A DNA stretch of 44,799 bases from Fischerella muscicola PCC 7414. Lineage in GTDB: Bacteria > Cyanobacteriota > Cyanobacteriia > Cyanobacteriales > Nostocaceae. The first letter of the stretch is position 1; each line of letters starts with the position of its first letter. The DNA lies in NCBI RefSeq assembly GCF_000317205.1, contig NZ_AJLK01000128.1:1-44799 (forward strand). Reading direction: 5' to 3'. The notes under the pieces were generated by a model. It saw only the letters and a list, made by a program, of their open reading frames with translations. It was not told where the DNA came from and did no database searches. A program made the position numbers and the translations under genes. Shown in pieces: positions 43,486 to 44,799 of the stretch.

Positions 43486-44442
43486 GTGAATAGTAGTAAT
43501 AATGACATCTTCTCTTTGGCAGGGGAAGTAATGATCCCACAGGCTCCTCCTGGTTTTAAATCAGGCTTTATCGGTATTGTTGGTCGTCCCAATGTCGGTA
43601 AATCTACGTTGATGAATCAGTTAGTTGGACAAAAAATAGCCATTACATCACCAGTAGCCCAAACTACACGCAATCGATTGCGGGGCATCTTAACCACAAA
43701 AGAGGCACAATTAATTTTTGTGGATACACCAGGAATTCATAAACCTCATCATCAATTGGGTGAAGTGCTGGTGCAAAACGCCAAAATAGCGATTGAATCT
43801 GTGGATGTGGTGCTGTTTGTGGTTGATGCTACAACTTTTTGTGGTGCAGGCGATCGCTACATTGCCGATTTACTGAGTCGCAGCAGTACACCTGTAATTT
43901 TAGGTCTAAACAAAATCGACCAACAGGTAGCAAATTCTCTGGCTATAGATGAAAGTTACACGCAGTTAGCAAGTACTCATCAATGGCAGACAGTAAAATT
44001 TTCTGCCAAAACAGGTACAGGATTGGGCGAATTACAACAATTACTCATTCAAAATATAGAACCCGGGCCTTACTACTATCCTCCCGACTTAGTCACCGAT
44101 CAACCAGAACGCTTTATCATGGGCGAATTGATTCGAGAACAGATTTTGCTGTTAACACGCGAAGAAATTCCCCATTCTGTAGCAATATCCATCGATAAAG
44201 TAGAAGAAACAACAACCATTACCCGCGTACTAGCCACGATCCACGTCGAACGTGATTCTCAAAAAGGAATTCTCATTGGCAAAGGTGGTTCGATGCTAAA
44301 AGCTGTTGGTAGCGCAGCCAGAGAACAAATTCAAAAGTTAATTGCAGGCAAAGTTTACCTAGAATTATTTGTAAAAGTGCAACCAAAATGGCGTCAGTCG
44401 CGCATTCGTTTAGCAGAGTTTGGATATCGGGTAGAAGAGTAA
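43486..44442 (+). CDS. era: GTPase Era
   Basis: Ras-like GTPase that binds the 3' end of 16S rRNA and helps 30S subunit maturation. The 318 residues are close to family length. G1 is GRPNVGKST (about 33-41), G3 is DTPG in IFVDTPGIHK, G4 is NKID, and G5 is the SAK-type FSAKTG. The C-terminal KH domain contains VERDSQKGILIGKGGSMLKAVG, whose GKGG loop binds RNA. The start shown is GTG at 43486; the first 22 residues are low in conservation, and an ATG at 43531 (MIPQAPPGF) is an alternative. The gene stands alone, followed by heptamer repeats and a MITE. Confidence 0.95.
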   Translation: MNSSNNDIFSLAGEVMIPQAPPGFKSGFIGIVGRPNVGKSTLMNQLVGQKIAITSPVAQTTRNRLRGILTTKEAQLIFVDTPGIHKPHHQLGEVLVQNAKIAIESVDVVLFVVDATTFCGAGDRYIADLLSRSSTPVILGLNKIDQQVANSLAIDESYTQLASTHQWQTVKFSAKTGTGLGELQQLLIQNIEPGPYYYPPDLVTDQPERFIMGELIREQILLLTREEIPHSVAISIDKVEETTTITRVLATIHVERDSQKGILIGKGGSMLKAVGSAAREQIQKLIAGKVYLELFVKVQPKWRQSRIRLAEFGYRVEE

Positions 44443-44450
44443 AGTTAATT

Positions 44451-44576
44451 GTCAATTGTTGTTGGTTAGTGGTTAGTGGTTAGTGGTAAAAAACAACTAC
44501 TAACCAATGTACAGACGTGCCATGGCACGTCTGTACAACTACCAACTACTATCTACTAACCACTAACAATTGACAA
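44451..44576. repeat. Composite inverted repeat: heptamers around a 30-bp palindrome
   Basis: Outer arms GTCAATTGTT (44451-44460) and AACAATTGAC (44565-44574) enclose GTTAGTG-type heptamers on the left and their complements on the right. In the centre is a perfect 30-bp palindrome, TGTACAGACGTGC joined to CATGGCACGTCTGTACA (44508-44537). The MITE copy B begins two bases after the right arm. Confidence 0.85.
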
Positions 44577-44799
44577 CTGAGGGGGTGACAAGGGGGATGT
44601 AACTTAGGCTTGGCTTGCCTTTCACTTTAATGACTGCTGAAAAGATGAGAATTAATTGAGCGCGATCGCGCTTTGTGAAAATAGGAGTTTTGAGTGCTGA
44701 TGAATAAGAAAAATCTTGCTGTTGCTTTTTATCTTTGAGGGCGTCCGTCACCTGAAAGGCTTGCCCTGCCACAAGTTGACTGCGGTTGTCACCCCCTCA
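44577..44799. mobile_element. 224-bp MITE, copy B, cut by the window end
   Basis: Begins with the same CTGAGGGGGTGACAA end as copy A and runs 223 bases to the last base of the window, one base short of full length. It differs from copy A at only a few positions (for example AAGGGGGATG against AAAGGGGATG and TTAATGACTG against TTAATCACTG). The left flank is AATTGACAA, the expected 9-bp target sequence. Confidence 0.9.

Overview
The window reads as chromosomal DNA of a filamentous, probably heterocystous, cyanobacterium (Nostocales). The evidence is dense HIP1 octamers (GCGATCGC) on both strands, arrays of degenerate heptanucleotides (GTTAGTA/GTTAGTG/CAACAAC types, the STRR class known from heterocystous cyanobacteria), many GC-rich intergenic hairpins, and cyanobacterial genes such as ndhH, glgB, the PIN/TRAM membrane protein, ClpS with a DUF2103 partner, and a tandem QueD. 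No species can be named from sequence alone. I see no tRNA, rRNA, CRISPR array, prophage or intein (dnaB is uninterrupted).

Layout. 0.2-2.2 kb: rplI and dnaB. 2.3-5.5 kb: lumenal FKBP prolyl isomerase and phasin-like coiled coil on the minus strand, then a TIGR03792-type small protein and a TrkA-N/DUF3124 lipoprotein pair on the plus strand. 5.5-10.2 kb: 3' half of a CPA1 Na+/H+ antiporter (5' half missing) abutting a 1272-residue TPR-CHAT protein whose catalytic dyad looks lost. 10.8-16.5 kb: ndhH, rsmH, an ISAs1-type transposon relic, an unrecognised 211-residue membrane protein, and glmS. 16.7-20.4 kb: two-domain QueD, PrsW-like protease, Uma2 nuclease and a SAM methyltransferase. 20.5-24.8 kb: 5-oxoprolinase as separate A and B subunits with a protein tyrosine phosphatase gene between them. 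25.1-27.6 kb: small membrane protein, hisC, a 224-bp MITE and a vapBC-like toxin-antitoxin pair. 28-33.8 kb: exported FAD oxidoreductase, clpS, DUF2103, hemW, PIN/TRAM protein. 33.9-36.8 kb: small secreted protein and glgB. 37-40.1 kb: minus-strand unit of methyltransferase, glycosyltransferase and solute-binding lipoprotein. 40.2-44.4 kb: LD-carboxypeptidase carrying an in-frame repeat insert, a succinylglutamate desuccinylase/aspartoacylase-family protein, and era. The window ends inside a second copy of the MITE.

Most genes are housekeeping: replication, translation and ribosome assembly, NDH-1, cell-wall amino sugar supply and peptide recycling, glycogen branching, haem-related radical SAM chemistry, N-end-rule proteolysis. 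The notable content is how repeats interact with genes. A MITE with a perfect 9-bp target duplication sits at the stop codon of the toxin gene. A branched palindrome supplies the last 13 codons of the PrsW-like gene. Low-complexity intergenic repeats have entered the reading frames of the LD-carboxypeptidase and oxoprolinase A without breaking them. HIP1 octamers are locked to a 102-nt period in the TPR gene. I found no convincing new multi-gene defence or biosynthetic system. The best protein-level leads are the CHAT pseudo-protease, the half-degenerate tandem QueD, the phosphatase inside the oxoprolinase locus, and the unrecognised 211-residue membrane protein.
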